This document shows positions 31,340-41,969 of a stretch of DNA of 64,000 bases, piece by piece; position 1 is the first letter of the stretch, and the number at the start of each line of letters is the position of its first letter. The stretch is taken from NCBI GenBank assembly GCA_005765155.1, contig VCCP01000002.1, positions 5,332,001 to 5,396,000 of the forward strand. The letters run 5' to 3'. This DNA is from Zelopaecilomyces penicillatus. Lineage: Eukaryota > Ascomycota > Sordariomycetes > Hypocreales > Pseudodiploosporaceae. Under the pieces are notes generated by a model, which saw nothing but the letters and a program-made list of their open reading frames with translations, searched no databases and had not been told where the DNA came from. Both the position numbers and the translations under genes were made by a program.

Positions 31340-32248
31340 CTTGCTGTGTCGCAGTGTTATGCTCTGAACCTCAGGTTGTTCGATGTTGACTCCACCAAAC
31401 CATCCCCGTCGCACCCGTTTCTATAGTTTACGGAGTTTTATCGAACTATGATGGGAGGATCACTGAAGAATCACGTCTGAGCCTAAATTATCTATAGAAG
31501 AATAATAGTGTTTCCATAGTGCTGTGCCGCCATGTGCCACCATGTGCTAGCATCTATATTAGTATGGGAAGAAACGCAACAAAGTTCAGACAAAGATAAG
31601 AGCACGGTGTCAACAGAGTGAGTTGCCAAGAAAGTGCCAAAACAACCAAACCCCCAGAGTTGTGTAGATCACAGGCGGTCAAGACGCATCTTCACCACCA
31701 AAAGTAGTTTAAGCAGTCTCTCCAATGCCCAGTAACAACAAAGTTGGTTGCTTATTGCGTCAAGTTCACGCACACACTTTACTAGTCTAAAAGCCAAAAA
31801 GCAACCCCCACAAGACGTTGAACTCTCCCAATGCATCCAAGAAGAGAAAACCGAATCACCCAACTGGACCGTTTTAGTGCGCTGCGTAGTAACGAGAGCT
31901 GCTTTGGGCACGGCTGCTGTCATGCACGTACCCTGTCAGCTGGTCGCATCACCGTGTCTGTGTGGTTTCAGCTTGTTCAATATTCCTGGGTTTGTCATGA
32001 CCCCCAGCATCTTCTGCTATTATATGTCATGCTATTATAACAAACACGACACTTGGCAGAGTTGACTGCTACTCAACAAAGCCTGTTGAGATGCAAAAGC
32101 AAGGTGGTAGATGCTCGGATTGTTGATATGGAACCGTCTATGTCTATGTGTCTTACAAATATGATATAAAATAAACAAATCAGCCAGCCCTACACATGAC
32201 ATCTTGTCAACTTTGCGATAATAATCCACCGCACATTCAATCACCCTC

Positions 32249-33073
32249 CTAGTCCAGCAGCTCCTCCAGACTCCTCTTGGCATTCCTCTTCAAACCGCAC
32301 TTGTTCAGACAGGCGTCAATACCCAGGGCAATATTGTCTGGGATCACGTGGCGAAATGACTCAATATCCTTGCCATCTAGTGTCTGGACACCACCAAGTG
32401 TTGCCTGCACCACGTCTGGGCGGAGACTGAAGAAATTTTGGGTAATCTGCTGTACACTTGGGTCGGTGTCGTTGAAGCCTGCTACAAACACTGTGTCCTC
32501 GCAATTTGGGTTGAATTCTTGGTGAATAGCGCCTTGGGGGAAAACCGTCATTTGGTATAGAGACATCGTGTTGGTAATGGGTTCGGCGCCATTCTCGACG
32601 ACAAAGTTGGTGACCAGTCTGCCCTTGACCACAATGTTGAGCTCAGTAGCCCGATTATGCACGTGAGCTGTATTCATGCCACAGGGTCCGAGAAATCCAA
32701 CCGTCATGGCTGCGCCATTGCCGATCAGAGCAGGAAAAGTCCTAGACGTGGCCGAAACAGAAACGCCTCCCTTTCCCTTTGCCTCTGAGCGAGACGGAGC
32801 GTTTTCGCCGTCCTTTGGCTTAAAGTCAAAGACGAAATCCCCCGGCTGGTCAAGAAGCTTGACGCGCTCGGACTGAGTCGAGACTGTCAAGAGCTTGGCA
32901 ATGAGGTCCTTGTCTCCACCTCGCGTGTTGACGGGCACAACAGGGGGGAGCAGGGCATCGATGCTTGCCTCTCTGGGACTTGCAACGGCCGATCTCTTGT
33001 TACCAAGTACCGATGGGGCTGCAAGTGTCACTCCGGCAAATAGAATCATTGGGATGGCTTTGGAGAAGTACAT
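32249..33073 (-). CDS. Secreted germin/spherulin-like cupin
   Basis: A 274-residue protein from the ATG at 33073. The N terminus MYFSKAIPMILFAGVTLAAP is a typical signal peptide with cleavage after the Ala-rich end. The single cupin domain carries both germin boxes: GMNTAHVHNRATELNIVVKG (His-x-His, Glu and Gly of box 1) and VFPQGAIHQEFNPN (Pro-x-Gly, His and Asn of box 2), so the three-His/one-Glu manganese site is complete. Related proteins are plant germin-like proteins and slime-mould spherulin 1, which accumulate in dormancy or in the wall; some germins are oxalate oxidases or superoxide dismutases, but the sequence does not decide which, if any, applies here. The C terminus CLNKCGLKRNAKRS is basic with two cysteines. 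An upstream in-frame GTG is not a likely start. Confidence 0.92.
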   Translation of the reverse strand: MYFSKAIPMILFAGVTLAAPSVLGNKRSAVASPREASIDALLPPVVPVNTRGGDKDLIAKLLTVSTQSERVKLLDQPGDFVFDFKPKDGENAPSRSEAKGKGGVSVSATSRTFPALIGNGAAMTVGFLGPCGMNTAHVHNRATELNIVVKGRLVTNFVVENGAEPITNTMSLYQMTVFPQGAIHQEFNPNCEDTVFVAGFNDTDPSVQQITQNFFSLRPDVVQATLGGVQTLDGKDIESFRHVIPDNIALGIDACLNKCGLKRNAKRSLEELLD

Positions 33074-34497
33074 TTTGAGTGAGTTCACCTTGATTTAAGT
33101 GAGTCGGGTGGTTTGAGAGAGAATTGATTGAAGGATGGGAAGTAATATGTCAAACTTGGATAGGAAGCTTTGTCTGTTGGTGGTTTTCAGAAGAATTGTC
33201 AGTGTCATCTAGACCTTCTTATATGAGAAGGAAGAACATATTTTCATTGTCCGTCCAAATACATCCACCTATTCATTGCGGTAGTTCTTCGTTGCCGTTG
33301 TGAGGATCTTCCAGATGTGTACACGGCATGTGGTGCGGCAACACACCCAGCAGAGGCATCGCTTTCCCGAGCACGTCAGACGAGTTCCCGTCTTAGATAG
33401 ATTCGAATGGGGCTGTGGTCATGCTTCGGGGGCGGAAGTCTACCCAAAAAAAGAAGAGCTGAGAAAAAGGGCTTGGGTCAATACAGTCATTCAACGCAAA
33501 CAAATTCACTATATTCAACCAAGGGCTGTCTACGCTTGTGCTACGTGAGGTGGCTGCGTTCAACACATACTACCTACCAATTTGCAATCGAAAAACTGCC
33601 AAACAGAATGCATATAATTTGTGTGCCCATCATGGTAGGTACTTTCTATGGAGATCGGGCGATTTGTACACATGTGCATCTAATAAATACAGCCTCATCA
33701 GAAATAGAGTTTAAGGGGATACCAAATCTACTGTTATTTCACAAGTTTTACCAGATACATCATGAGACTGCCTCACACCGTTGTACAGAAAATCCAAAAA
33801 GAGACGTCAGCTTACCACTGATATTCAAGATTATGGAATCACCGCAACATCATGCGACATACGCCTCGGTCAGGAAATTCTTTCAGCTTTCGGATGCTGA
33901 TCTATGTGTAGCACAAAGCATTGCCAGAAATCTATTAATCGCGCTCAGCTGATTAAACTTTATCAGCTTCTTCCAGATCTGATATCCCAGAACAGCAAAA
34001 CCAGGGCTGTATCAGGCGGTAATTAGCACGAACTGCAGATTGCGCAATACGCATTCTATAAATGCAGGTATGCACCAAATGCGTTATTCTAGTGTAAGAC
34101 AGCTAAAGTAGGTATGGATTGTGTTATCATGGGCAAGCTGAATTTCGGTGTAGGTAGTCACTCTCAGGTCCATAGGGCTGACGTGCGGGCGCTCCATAAT
34201 TCAAGAGCTTTTTTTTTTTTTTTTTTGCTACGGCTATCCATGTTTACGTATCTGTGAGTGAAGAATCTAAGATTGGGTGCATATTGATCTCTATAATTGA
34301 TTCCACATCACACGAATGGGGTGGATAGGCTCTCTTCACAATGAAGAGCTTGGCTATGACAAAAGTCGCAAATTGATATAATCCATGTAAACGACGTTTT
34401 TACAAGGTCTAAGAACAAAAAATTCTTTGTTATGTTGCTAATTTATTTACTCAATCGAAATCCACTAAATATAATGTAAAGAAGAGGAATACCCATC
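33074..34497. other. Intergenic region
   Basis: 1.4 kb with no supported gene. 33100-33290 is the likely promoter of the cupin gene. There is a run of 18 T at 34209-34226 and AT-rich sequence from 34400. The open frame 33407-33952 (181 codons, plus strand) has no domain and mixed composition, so it was not called. Confidence 0.55.
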
Positions 34498-34779
34498 TCA
34501 TTCTGTAGATCGTTCGTCTCCTTTTTGTCCAACCACAAATGACAAACCAATCACCGGCCGCGTCTGCGCCAGCTCAAAGCAGCAGTAAGGGCAAGTATCC
34601 TTTACGCGCGTCAGGCCAAACTTTTGGCTCTTGCTAGTCTTTATATTCGGGCACTGCTGGGTAGAGAACTGAGGGTGGTCGCATCTCTCCTCCACAGGGT
34701 ACTCGTAGAGCATCTTGGTGTGGTTTTGGGGGTCGAGGCAGTCTTTGTATTTGAGAATGACTCTAAGTTCGCCGCACAT
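34498..34779 (-). CDS. Small Cys-rich hypothetical protein
   Basis: A 93-residue frame starting MCGELRVILKYKDC. It has seven cysteines, spaced as C2, C14, C33, C43, C63, C66 and C67, ending in a CPYCCFEL knuckle. Many ascomycete genomes encode short proteins that begin MC, continue with a charged strand and a C...H pair and close with a CxxC-type motif; this resembles them, and zinc binding is plausible. There is no signal peptide. The frame is short, and I cannot name a family, so the call rests on the regular Cys pattern and a clean ATG. Confidence 0.5.
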   Translation of the reverse strand: MCGELRVILKYKDCLDPQNHTKMLYEYPVEERCDHPQFSTQQCPNIKTSKSQKFGLTRVKDTCPYCCFELAQTRPVIGLSFVVGQKGDERSTE

Positions 34780-35431
34780 GGTTGCGGTGGGGGGTTTGCG
34801 ATATCTGGATATTCGGTATAGGTTTTGAGTATAGATTTTAGGTGATGGATGATTGGTAGACTACATTGTTGAAATACTGGTGGTCCATGGAAAATCGGAC
34901 GTTATGTCTGGCCTTTTATTACTCGAGTTTATAACGTTCACAGGGTTGAATAGCTTTGAGTAGTGAAAGTGAACATCACTTCGAATGTTCAGTTGAAGCT
35001 TGTGCGTAGATACAAAGAAGTTGGGTTCTCTAACATCATCAACGAGCAGCACAATGAAATGACACTGGGGCAAGATTTACTGGAGCCCATGCAAGATGGA
35101 CATGTTCACCTATCAAAGGGACATGATGCTCGCCGAAGCGAATAGGCTAGACACTTCACACCATCTCCAAATTATCATCAGATTCCAGTTAAAGTACCAT
35201 AATCCTTCAACACATTCCCCTGCGCTCTTGTATCATCTATTCATTTATGCGATTTAGTGACTTTCCACTTAGAGATAGCAAAACATTAGAAAATATGTTA
35301 TTAACATGTCAATTCGTATGAGATCCTTTCCATTGACGCCATCTCGGTACATCGACAGAGCTCCACGCGCCTGTTATATCGCTAAAACTCCACAATGTAT
35401 TTTGGTCTAGGCCCCAGCTTACAGTAATCTT
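34780..35431. other. Intergenic region
   Basis: 0.65 kb with no gene. It contains the promoter of the small Cys-rich frame and the 3' flank of the Hva1-type gene. AT-rich near 35270-35300. Confidence 0.5.
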
Positions 35432-36503
35432 TCAATCCTGCTCATTTAGCTCATGGTTCAGTTTTAAAGCCTTTGACTTTCCAGTATCCAACACAACAGC
35501 CGGATCCTCCGGCTTACCCTTTCGGGACACCTCGTTCCCCTTCTTCGTCTGAATCGTGGTCCTACTCAAAGTATTAGCCTCGAATTCGCATCACTTTTCA
35601 TGGACGATATATGTCCAAACACATCTCAATGGGCAGATCTTACTTCTCAGCCTTGACTTCGAGAACCTCCCCCTCTGGCTGCCCGCTTCCCCAGTTCCAG
35701 CTCACCGTGTCTCCAACTTCGGGCCCCACCTCTGGCTTGTTGTGCTTTCCGGCGTCTTTAGTTTCTTTCTTTCCATGGCCATTGGCGGCACTGCCATTTG
35801 TTTTGGATTCATTGGCATCTTGATCGTCCTCCCCCTCTGAGTCTGAACCGTCGTTTGCATGAGATATCTTGGTGGGTTTCTCTTGTTTCTTGTTCGCACC
35901 ATGCTGGTCGTTAGGCGCCTTTCGCTTCTCGCCAGTATTTTCCTCCGAGTCTGCACCAACTGCACTATCTTCCTCATTTAGGTCTTCATCTTCATCTTCA
36001 TCTTCCTCCACATCTACATCATCGCCATCGTTGTCCTGTTCCTCGCGCCCCTTGAGACAGTCATGACCCCAGTTCATAAGCGAGGCATAAGACTTTGTCT
36101 TTTTTACTTCCTCAATCGACTTTTCATCATTGGCTTTTTCTTCCTGCGCAAGGTGTCGTTTGCTATTCATCTCAAGATAAGAGGCCCTCTTGTCAGCAAT
36201 CTCTCCCCAGCGGCAACACCGTGCTCTCCTTGTGCAACTCGGTGAAACTTACCAGTACGAAACCACCTTCCTCATGTGTGCTACCTGGTCATCCGAATAC
36301 TTGCTTGGGTCCTTCTTAGGATTTGATTTCAGGATTTCCACAATCTGCTTGCCGCTGTCATGTCCGACTGTCTCTCCGTCACCATTCTCCTTTGGCCAGC
36401 CAGCGCTTCGAGAGTCATTCGACTTCAGCCACCTTTCAAGGTCCTTTGCTGACACGTTGACAAGCTCATTAAACTCCTTTATGACGTCCTTTTGATCCTT
36501 CAT
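35432..36503 (-). CDS. DUF3140 / Hva1-TUDOR protein, three exons
   Basis: Minus-strand exons 36503-36253, 36162-35644 and 35561-35432 give 299 residues. Introns of 90 and 82 nt have GTAAGT...ATAG and GTAAGA...GTAG ends; joining restores VVSYCKRHLAQE and VKAEKTTIQTKKGNE, both family-like. The N-terminal 100 residues (EFNELVNVSAKDLERWL, KIVEILKSNPKKDPSKY-type helices, then YCKRHLAQE and YASLMNWGHD) match the DUF3140 pattern of small DNA/chromatin-associated proteins. The middle is a long acidic, Asp/Glu-rich segment and a charged Lys/Asn/Gly linker. The C terminus (about 233-295: GDTVSWNWGSGQPEGEVLEV ... KGNEVSRKGKPEDPAV ... ALKLNHELNE) is the Hva1 TUDOR domain, first named from a hypervirulence-associated protein. 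Molecular role is not established. Confidence 0.9.
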
Positions 36504-37297
36504 GATGAGAATTGCAGGTGATTTCTAGCAAGTATGTGGTGGGCTATGTTTTGGTTCGTAAAGGTGCAAGATTCCAATTGAAAGGGTTGAGGGATGTAGA
36601 ACTGTTTAACATTACACACAATGTACCTGTTCCTGTAGATTGATTTCCTTTGCATGACGTTGTGCCAGTTATGTTGCGTCATAGAAGGTGATCGTCGACG
36701 CAGTCCCAGCGTTCATCTTGCAGTGCCTAGTCCAACACCAGAACGTCTTAGTCTGTCTCCTGTCAGCCCCCGATCTGCCGTCTACCGATTGATTAAGCAC
36801 ATCGATATTTTCTGCAAGTATGATTCATCAGCTTTATAGAGCGATCTCTCAATGTAGAAGAGGCTAGCTTGCTCTCACTTTGGAAGCGAATCTCAGATAA
36901 AGGTTGGTGGGGCGCTCCTAGTGATGCCACCCTAGAGCTAAACTTTCGTCTGACGCAATAATTGGCACATTACCATTGTTCTATTCGAAAATGCGCTTGT
37001 CCTAGGATCCTTTCTACAGTGGCTGACTTAGAGGTTAATTGTAATTTCTTTTTCACACATTGGGAGTCAAAGAGGGGTTCTGCGATTATGTTGACAAGAG
37101 ATTCTGTGGGCTTGGTCATCAAGTACGTTTCGGGATGTAAACGTCATAGACTGCGACACAAGGATCACGACAAACTCATTTCTAATTATGCATTTTTTTA
37201 TTATGTACAACACCAAAACATTGTCTGTCAATAGCTTAAGAACTTCGTAAACTGGACATGGGGATTTTCATCTCGAAGTAAGCAGGCGTTCCCTCGC
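36504..37297. other. Intergenic region
   Basis: 0.8 kb between two minus-strand genes, with no supported coding frame. The segment just left of 36700 is probably the promoter of the Hva1-type gene; 37180-37240 is the AT-rich 3' flank of the esterase gene. Confidence 0.5.
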
Positions 37298-38407
37298 TCA
37301 TCTAAGAAACGAAACATCTCGGTACTTGGGACTTGGTCCCGCCAGCAACCCTTTCCCTTTGCCTTCTAACGCAAATTTCACAAAGTCGCCCAGGTAAGCT
37401 TTCATTACTTTCATGACACGTGCGCCAGTCACTTTGCCAAAAAACTGGTTTACCAGCTCCTCATTCGTTCTCAGCCCGGTGATATCGCCAATAACAGAAT
37501 AGTCCGAGTAACTTATATGTACTGAATCTTTTAAGCTTAGCTCTCGCGTCCAGATTTTGGGGTGTCGCGTATCCATTGCACGGAAGAACCGTGCAAATGA
37601 TGCATCCGAAGACGAGTTGTGGCCCTCGGAACTGAAGAGGAGAAATGGCCGGGGTACGCCAAGGTCCATCTCCCGGCTCCAGAAGATTCCGTCCAGATTG
37701 ACGCCGCCCAAGATGCGTGTCTCATTGATCATCGCTAAAGCGGCACCAGCACCCCCGTACGATTGACCGATGAAGGCAGTTTTGCGAATGTTGAAATGAT
37801 TCAAAACGAAAGTAGTGTCTTGCGCTCTTACGTCGAGGCCAAATTGTAATGCGGTGGTGTCGTTGGCGCCCCGACCGATCCGTCCGCCAAACACGATTTC
37901 CCCATCGGGAAACAAAACCACATCTGTCTCATACGGATGGTCCATGACAATGACGTGATACCCCAGGCTTGCTACCTGCTGTGCGATTGCTGAGAAGAAG
38001 TATCTCGTTGTATTTAAGCCAGTGCCAAAAAGCAAGGTCGGAAACTTGCGCTTCTCTCGCTGCGGCTGTCGAGTTTCGCAACATAGCTCCAGCTCGAGAC
38101 CTTGAAGCACGCCCCTGGGCCAGCCAATGTCTGAGAGATAATCAATCAAGATGTCGTCTTCAATGGATGCGATGACTGGCGGCATATAGGGCACACGGCA
38201 GATTTTGTGGCAGTGTGCCTCGGAAACTGGAGAGAAATGGGAAACCATCATTCTGCGTGGATGCGAGGCATTGAAGGGATCCACGCGACCCTCGTCGACC
38301 AGCTCCTCCGAGTCCCATTTCACTTTAAACGGTCCGTCTGGAGCAGGGAAAACAGCAGCATGAGCCAGGGCAGGCAAGACTGCCCAAACAAAGGTAGAAA
38401 ACTTCAT
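37298..38407 (-). CDS. Secreted PAF-acetylhydrolase-like esterase
   Basis: A 369-residue frame with signal peptide MKFSTFVWAVLPALAHAAVF. It follows the platelet-activating-factor acetylhydrolase (isoform II/plasma type) family, alpha/beta hydrolases that cleave short acyl esters. The expected order is present: FPTLLFGTGL (oxyanion strand), GYHVIVMDHPYE, the nucleophile elbow GQSYGGAGAAL with Ser216, GVNLDGIFW with Asp239, and the catalytic His297 in VHISYSDY. Two sequons (NHF is not one; NAS at 46 and NTT at 132 are) suit a secreted glycoprotein. In fungi such enzymes act on phospholipids or other esters; the natural substrate cannot be read from sequence. The only ATG near the start is the one used. 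Confidence 0.9.
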   Translation of the reverse strand: MKFSTFVWAVLPALAHAAVFPAPDGPFKVKWDSEELVDEGRVDPFNASHPRRMMVSHFSPVSEAHCHKICRVPYMPPVIASIEDDILIDYLSDIGWPRGVLQGLELELCCETRQPQREKRKFPTLLFGTGLNTTRYFFSAIAQQVASLGYHVIVMDHPYETDVVLFPDGEIVFGGRIGRGANDTTALQFGLDVRAQDTTFVLNHFNIRKTAFIGQSYGGAGAALAMINETRILGGVNLDGIFWSREMDLGVPRPFLLFSSEGHNSSSDASFARFFRAMDTRHPKIWTRELSLKDSVHISYSDYSVIGDITGLRTNEELVNQFFGKVTGARVMKVMKAYLGDFVKFALEGKGKGLLAGPSPKYRDVSFLR

Positions 38408-39440
38408 GGCAAAAAATGGAAGGGCAATGGAACGAGGCTAGCCAATGTTCTCATCTGCGAGGTAGCTGAGTTTGATTAAGTAGCCGAGAGAGTGGGCGAC
38501 GATCCATCTTTATGTTGCCTAGGTGGAGGTATGTAGGGATGTCGAATCCCTGTACATTCTACGGTTCATCCGTCGGGGTCTCTCACTCGTATTCTTTCCG
38601 AGGGTGAGCTACTTGAGATGGCAACGAAGCCAGGCATCAGAGCCATCGAGTTGCCTGCTAGGGCTAGTATGACAGAGTGTTGGGGCAATGGGTATAAGCT
38701 GAAGGGGCCATGGTTACTGAAAATTGACAGGAGGTTTCCGAGGAGTTGAGATAGATGTCAGAAACCCAATCCGTGCGACAACACAATAATCACCGTCGAT
38801 TTTCAAACGTTTCTTCACAAGAACTTTGAATGATGGATGTTGTGGCGTTGGTCCGTTCGGCTATTCCAGGCACAGAAGTACCCTGTAGAACCACCATGGA
38901 GCTTCTTCCATTGCTACAGGGCATCGATGATTACATACACCCACTGTATGGGTACGTACTATTCTCAGCAACCGGCTCCCACTTCACTCAGTGCCTATAG
39001 CACTCCCCCACCGCGGGGTTGAAAGATTGAGTGAGGGGGGCGGCATCGGAGCTTCGACATGGCGTTCATCACTTTTGTGACTCAAGCTACCGTCCGATTT
39101 ATAGCGCATGGGCCGCTCCATTTCGAGATAAAACTCTCAGCATAATACCCTATTCTAGCTAGAAACGTGTAAATAAATATAATCTTGTTTCTGGCATCAT
39201 AAATACTGGCCTGGCCCGGCATCGCGACTTGACTTTGAAAAAAGCAAATAGCTGCTTATTCGTTGGGAACTGCATCACTCTCCCCAAGGTTCCATTGGAC
39301 AGCTGTCACTCACCGCCCGCTGTAACTGGCAAGTAGTGTATCTCTTCTCCTCATGAGGGAAAAAATCCGAATTCTTTCGTTCTAACAATTGAGACAGCCA
39401 AACATACAAACCGATACCCCCTCGTCCTTTCTTAACAGCC
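38408..39440. other. Divergent promoter region of the esterase and LYS1 genes
   Basis: 1.03 kb between divergent start codons. It contains the general amino acid control element listed separately at 39078-39084 and a pyrimidine-rich leader before 39441. No gene was found. Confidence 0.6.
39078..39084 (+). promoter_or_regulatory. Gcn4/CpcA-type element TGACTCA
   Basis: An exact match to the palindromic TGACTCA bound by Gcn4 in yeast and by CPC1/CpcA in filamentous fungi, 357 bases upstream of the ATG of saccharopine dehydrogenase. A lysine-pathway gene is an expected target of this cross-pathway control, which supports function. A seven-base match alone can occur by chance. Confidence 0.5.
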
Positions 39441-40677
39441 ATGTCTGAATACCCTCCCATCCTGCTTCGGGCCGAGCAGAAGCCCCTCGAGCACCGATCT
39501 TTCTCTCCTGCCGTCATCCGCTCGCTTATCGAAGCCGGATACCCCATATCTGTCGAGAGATCCTCTACCGACCCCAATTTCAAGCGAATCTTCGAAGACT
39601 CAGAGTATGAAGCTGCTGGTGCCAAGCTCGTCCCCTCTGGTGGCTGGCCCAACGCTGCCCCCGGCACTATAGTTCTGGGACTCAAGGAGATTCCCGAGGA
39701 AGATTTTGCCCTCAAGAATGACCATATTACCTTTGCGCATTGCTACAAGAACCAGGGCGGCTATGAGAAGGTTCTCAGCCGGTACCCCAGGGGCGGTTCC
39801 ATTCTGTACGATCTTGAGTTCCTTGTTGACGAGCAGGGACGGAGAGTAAGCGCCTTTGGATACCACGCTGGATATACTGGTGCTGCACTAGGAGTTAAGA
39901 CTTGGGCATGGCAACTCGAGAACCCCGGAAAGAAGCTCCCCTCAGTTGAGACCTTTACCGACGGTAGAGGTTACTACATGGACGAGGATGAGCTCTGTGA
40001 GCAGATCCGCAAGGATGTCGCAGCAGGCGAGAAGAAGCTGGGACGCAAGCCTACAGCAATGGTCCTAGGAGCTCTTGGAAGGTGTGGAAGAGGAGCTTGT
40101 GATCTGTTTGTCAAGGCAGGCATCCCTGAGGAAAACATTACCCGATGGGACTTGGCCGAAACCAGGAACCGACAAGGACCGTATGAGGAGATTGCTCAAC
40201 ATGACATTTTCCTCAATGCTGTGAGTTGAACATTTTTTCTCATTTTGGGAAGAATAATCCCAAACTAATCGCTTGAAACTCTAGATCTATCTTTCCGACC
40301 CAATCCCTCCCTTTGTCAACAACGACCTCCTGTCCAAGGCCGGCCGCAACCTCAGCATCGTCATTGACGTCTCCTGCGACACCACAAACCCACACAACCC
40401 GCTCCCCATTTACAGCATCAACACTACATTCGAAGACCCCACAGTCCCCGTCCAGATTGACAATGACCAAAACTCCATCCCACTGTCCGTCATCAGCATT
40501 GACCACCTGCCCTCTATGCTTCCTCGCGAAGCCAGTGAGGCGTTCAGTGAGGGTTTGAAGGAGTCACTGTTGCAGCTCAAGGACCGCAAGAGTGCGCGAG
40601 TGTGGGCGGATGCGGAGAAGCTGTTCAACGAAAAGGTGGCGCTTCTCCCAGAGGCGCTCCGGACGAAGGAGGCTTGA
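39441..40677 (+). CDS. LYS1: Saccharopine dehydrogenase (NAD+, L-lysine-forming), two exons
   Basis: Exons 39441-40220 and 40285-40677 give 390 residues; the 64-nt phase-0 intron has GTGAGT...CTAG with an ACTAATC branch site. The enzyme converts saccharopine to L-lysine and 2-oxoglutarate with NAD+, the last step of the fungal alpha-aminoadipate pathway. Diagnostic stretches are ILLRAEQKPLEHRSFSP (lysine-binding N terminus), GLKEIPEED with Lys82, ITFAHCYKNQ with His100 (the acid-base pair by comparison with yeast Lys1), VLGALGRCGRGACDL (nucleotide-binding loop, about 210-224), ETRNRQGPYEEI and IDVSCDTTNPHNPLPIY. Length agrees with yeast Lys1 (373). The C terminus is ALRTKEA, so the peroxisomal tripeptide found in yeast Lys1 is absent. 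AATAAA lies 34 bases after the stop (40711-40716). A CpcA-type site lies upstream. Confidence 0.97.
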
Positions 40678-41969
40678 AAGAAAAGGCAGTTGGAATTTCT
40701 ACGGATGAGCAATAAATAGAATGCGCCAAAAATTAAAGAAAGGCGTGTCAGATTACATCACGAATAGAATATATGATCAAATAGTTGACGTGCAAATATG
40801 TTGTAGATTGAGGGGGATGCTGGCGTGTGTAATGCGGATGGGTACGTCACGGGTTTTGTTGTGATGTGTATCAGAGCCCACTCGTCTATCATCTAATTAA
40901 CAGTCCAGCCGACGAACCCTCAACTGGATAAGCTCACAATACAAAATACAAAGAACGTTCATCGAATAAATCTTCTTTGCGCTTACAATTCATTTCTGCT
41001 GAATATTTCAAATTATTGCCACTACCCTGCAGAATCATCATGCACGCACCCCCACTCTTGTTGGTTACATTCACTTCGTTGTCCTAAAAAACCTTTCAGA
41101 AAGGCTCATCATAAAAAGATTGTGTACATTTAATCAAATAATCATTTCCAAATAACTTCATGTAATAAAATCTTCTCATACATACTTATGCAACAGACTG
41201 GCTCGGTACTATCGCCTCTTGCAAAGTCTGTTAAAAGGCGGAACGCCTCCGTTCTCCCGCAAGGCATGTATGTATATATGTACACACAACTTTCAGCCGG
41301 ACAAGGGAATGGCATTTAAACGTTACAAAAAATAACGCCACCCACCGTTCAAGGGTGAGGCACACTTTCTGTCAAACCGATATTATGAGTAAGGGCCATG
41401 ACTAGAACATACAGAGTGGCTTGCCCCCCCAAAGAAATCGGGTATGAATGGCAGGTTTGAGGATGGGATGCAGTCATGGTATATTGTAGAGAATCAGGGC
41501 TGCAGGGACGAGAAAAATTAGGCTAAATACGTTGCAACCTGCCAAAAGTGCACACCTCGTGAATGCAGATAGGCGACTTATTGGGTGGATCGGATCGAAT
41601 CAGGGGTTCTAAGTGACGGAGGCCGGAAGTGTTACGCACAGCGGGGAGCAGTAGATGTTGAGCCTATTGTCGTATATATCTGTAACAGGGAAATGTGGAG
41701 GTGGGTTGTTACTATCGATGCTGCTAGCCCCCAGACAGCAGACTGCTAGATCTGTAGAGGTGGCATGGCAAACATGACATAAGGAGAAGTGATTATAGCC
41801 CAGCTGCTTAACAGATACACCTCTTACAGTGTCGTCAGATTGAATATTAGACATTTATAACAGCGTTCATTGACTAGTCTTCTCAATTGTCAATGTTATA
41901 ATGCTAGTGAAACAGACCAGTCCTTCAATTAGCTATGAATTAAATATCCAAAAAAGTATATAAGCGCCC
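40678..41969. other. Convergent intergenic region
   Basis: 1.3 kb between two convergent genes, more than 3' flanks need. No coding frame or RNA gene was recognised; several AT-rich runs (40960-41200). Confidence 0.55.

Larger units (their letters stand above)
29371..32248. other. 2.9-kb gene-free region with simple repeats
   Basis: 29371-30200 is pyrimidine/purine-biased and likely the promoter and leader of the minus-strand membrane protein gene. 30729-30790 has a run of degenerate ten-base repeats, and 31319-31339 is a run of 21 G. No coding frame with family resemblance was found. Confidence 0.55.

Noticed and set aside
33407..33952. 181-codon open frame on the plus strand
   Set aside because: No domain, signal peptide or regular composition; it overlaps the probable promoter side of the cupin gene, and nothing supports it beyond length.
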